A DNA stretch of 7,494 nt, from NCBI GenBank assembly GCA_022615525.1, contig JAKEGN010000043.1, positions 1 to 7,494 of the forward strand. Reading direction: 5' to 3'. Both the position numbers and the translations under genes were made by a program. Source of the DNA: Woeseiaceae bacterium. GTDB taxonomy: Bacteria; Pseudomonadota; Gammaproteobacteria; Steroidobacterales; Woeseiaceae. Numbering within the stretch: the first letter of the stretch is position 1; each line of letters begins with the position of its first letter. Below, in pieces: positions 7,118 through 7,494 of this stretch. The notes below the pieces were generated by a model. That model was not told where the DNA came from. It saw only the letters and a list, made by a program, of their open reading frames with translations, and made no database searches.

Positions 7118-7142
7118 TCCGGACCCGGTCGGAGGGTCCGGA
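7118..7142 (-). repeat. 9-bp inverted repeat in the DUF47-pit mRNA leader
   Basis: TCCGGACCC (7118-7126) and GGGTCCGGA (7134-7142) are perfect inverted copies around a 7-base loop. In the minus-strand transcript this would be a strong stem-loop about 39 bases upstream of the TTG start. It has no T-tract directly after it, so a classic terminator is unlikely. It could be a 5' mRNA stabiliser or a regulator site. Confidence 0.45.
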
Positions 7143-7149
7143 AACGGTC

Positions 7150-7171
7150 CAATGTTAGCACAGCAACATTG
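7150..7171. promoter_or_regulatory. Inverted repeat over a candidate DUF47-pit promoter
   Basis: CAATGTT (7150-7156) and AACATTG (7165-7171) are perfect 7-bp inverted copies around an 8-base spacer. On the minus strand the left arm and spacer read TGCTAACAT (7160-7152), an extended -10-like element matching TATAAT at four of six positions, with no clear -35. It would give a leader of roughly 65 bases for the DUF47 gene. An operator overlapping the promoter is a reasonable reading. It does not resemble the PhoB box. Confidence 0.35.
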
Positions 7172-7211
7172 AACATCAGCCCGTTGTGCCGGGAACAATT
7201 GCGCTGAACGC

Positions 7212-7240
7212 GCGAGTCATTTGACGCGTGCTAGACTCGC
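7212..7240. promoter_or_regulatory. Inverted repeat over a candidate EVE gene promoter
   Basis: GCGAGTC (7212-7218) and GACTCGC (7234-7240) are perfect 7-bp inverted copies with a 15-base spacer that contains the palindrome ACGCGT (7224-7229). The plus-strand sequence TGCTAGACT (7229-7237) looks like an extended -10 and overlaps the right arm. Transcription from it would start about 30 bases before the TTG start codon. Promoter strength and regulation cannot be judged from sequence. Confidence 0.35.
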
Positions 7241-7264
7241 AGCCCGTCCCGATCGAGCCCGAAC

Positions 7265-7270
7265 GGAGGA
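7265..7270 (+). promoter_or_regulatory. Strong ribosome binding site selecting the TTG start of the EVE gene
   Basis: GGAGGA, a near-ideal Shine-Dalgarno sequence, ends six bases before TTG at 7277. No ATG lies at a suitable distance in frame, and the family N-terminus begins exactly here. Confidence 0.8.
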
Positions 7271-7276
7271 CCATCG

Positions 7277-7494
7277 TTGACCTGCTGGCTTTTCAAATCG
7301 GAACCGGATACCTATGGTATCGATGACCTCGCGCGCGACAAGGTCGAGCCGTGGACCGGTATACGCAATTACCAGGTGCGCAACATGATTCGCGACGACA
7401 TGAGGGTCGGTGACGAAGTCATTTTCTATCACTCCAGCTGCAAGGTTCCTGGCGCCGCCGGGATCGCAAGAATCTGCCGCGAAGCCTACCCCGA
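7277..7494 (+). CDS. EVE domain-containing protein (N-terminal half, cut by window edge)
   Basis: The first 72 codons of a small protein of the EVE family (PUA/YTH-like fold, formerly DUF55; related to human THYN1). Complete members are about 140-160 residues, so about half is present. The visible part matches closely: CWLFKSEPDTYGIDDLA (3-19), WTGIRNYQVRN (27-37), MRVGDEVIFYHSSC (43-56) and PGAAGIARICREAYP (58-72). The aromatic and polar residues of WLFKSEP and RNYQ contribute to the binding pocket in related structures. EVE domains are thought to recognise modified bases in DNA or RNA, but the role of the stand-alone housekeeping form is not established. The start is TTG at 7277-7279, translated as Met, chosen from the strong Shine-Dalgarno and the family-typical beginning. 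It is divergent from the DUF47-pit operon; no functional link is evident. Confidence 0.92.
   Translation, partial: MTCWLFKSEPDTYGIDDLARDKVEPWTGIRNYQVRNMIRDDMRVGDEVIFYHSSCKVPGAAGIARICREAYP

Noticed and set aside
7118..7142. Riboswitch or intrinsic terminator upstream of the DUF47 gene
   Set aside because: There is a single stem-loop only, with no T-tract directly after it and no recognisable aptamer pattern; reported only as an inverted repeat.
1..7494. A novel defence or mobile system, suggested by the EVE domain at the right edge
   Set aside because: EVE domains do occur fused to restriction or defence proteins, but this one has the stand-alone housekeeping form and its neighbours in view are phosphate uptake and efflux genes. 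No nuclease, methylase, integrase or repeat array is present.

Overview
The window is about 7.5 kb of GC-rich bacterial chromosome. The protein families, Shine-Dalgarno style starts and gene arrangement suggest a member of Pseudomonadota, most likely a gammaproteobacterium. That placement is inferred from general resemblance and not from a marker gene. Coding density is high, and I see no rRNA, tRNA, CRISPR array, insertion sequence or prophage gene. It reads as ordinary chromosomal sequence with seven protein genes, two of them cut by the window edges.

Left part (1-2248): an IclR-type transcription regulator (minus strand, its C-terminus beyond the window) is divergent from a glutamine-synthetase-family ligase of the gamma-glutamylamide/polyamine type. 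The roughly 200-bp region between them carries a striking AT-rich double palindrome next to the regulator start. It is the obvious candidate operator for control of both genes. The ligase meets a convergent MFS transporter of the Spinster-like type with a single base between the two stop codons.

Middle part (2250-5078): the MFS transporter (minus) and a MATE/NorM-type efflux pump (plus) are divergent around a 123-bp region that holds a compact set of TCAC/GTGA half-sites. The MATE gene ends in an 8-bp stem-loop and converges on the phosphate genes.

Right part (5106-7494): a DUF47/PhoU-like protein (TTG start) and a PiT-family inorganic phosphate transporter form a two-gene minus-strand operon. 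The regulator-like protein is first and the transporter second, with a GC-rich stem-loop between them directly upstream of the transporter's ribosome binding site. Divergent from this operon is the first half of an EVE-domain protein, also with a TTG start. The divergent region contains three inverted repeats and two weak extended -10 candidates.

No gene looks like a new system. The most useful leads are regulatory: the IclR operator candidate, the pit intercistronic hairpin, and the repeat-rich promoter region between DUF47 and EVE. The substrate of the IclR-linked ligase is also open.
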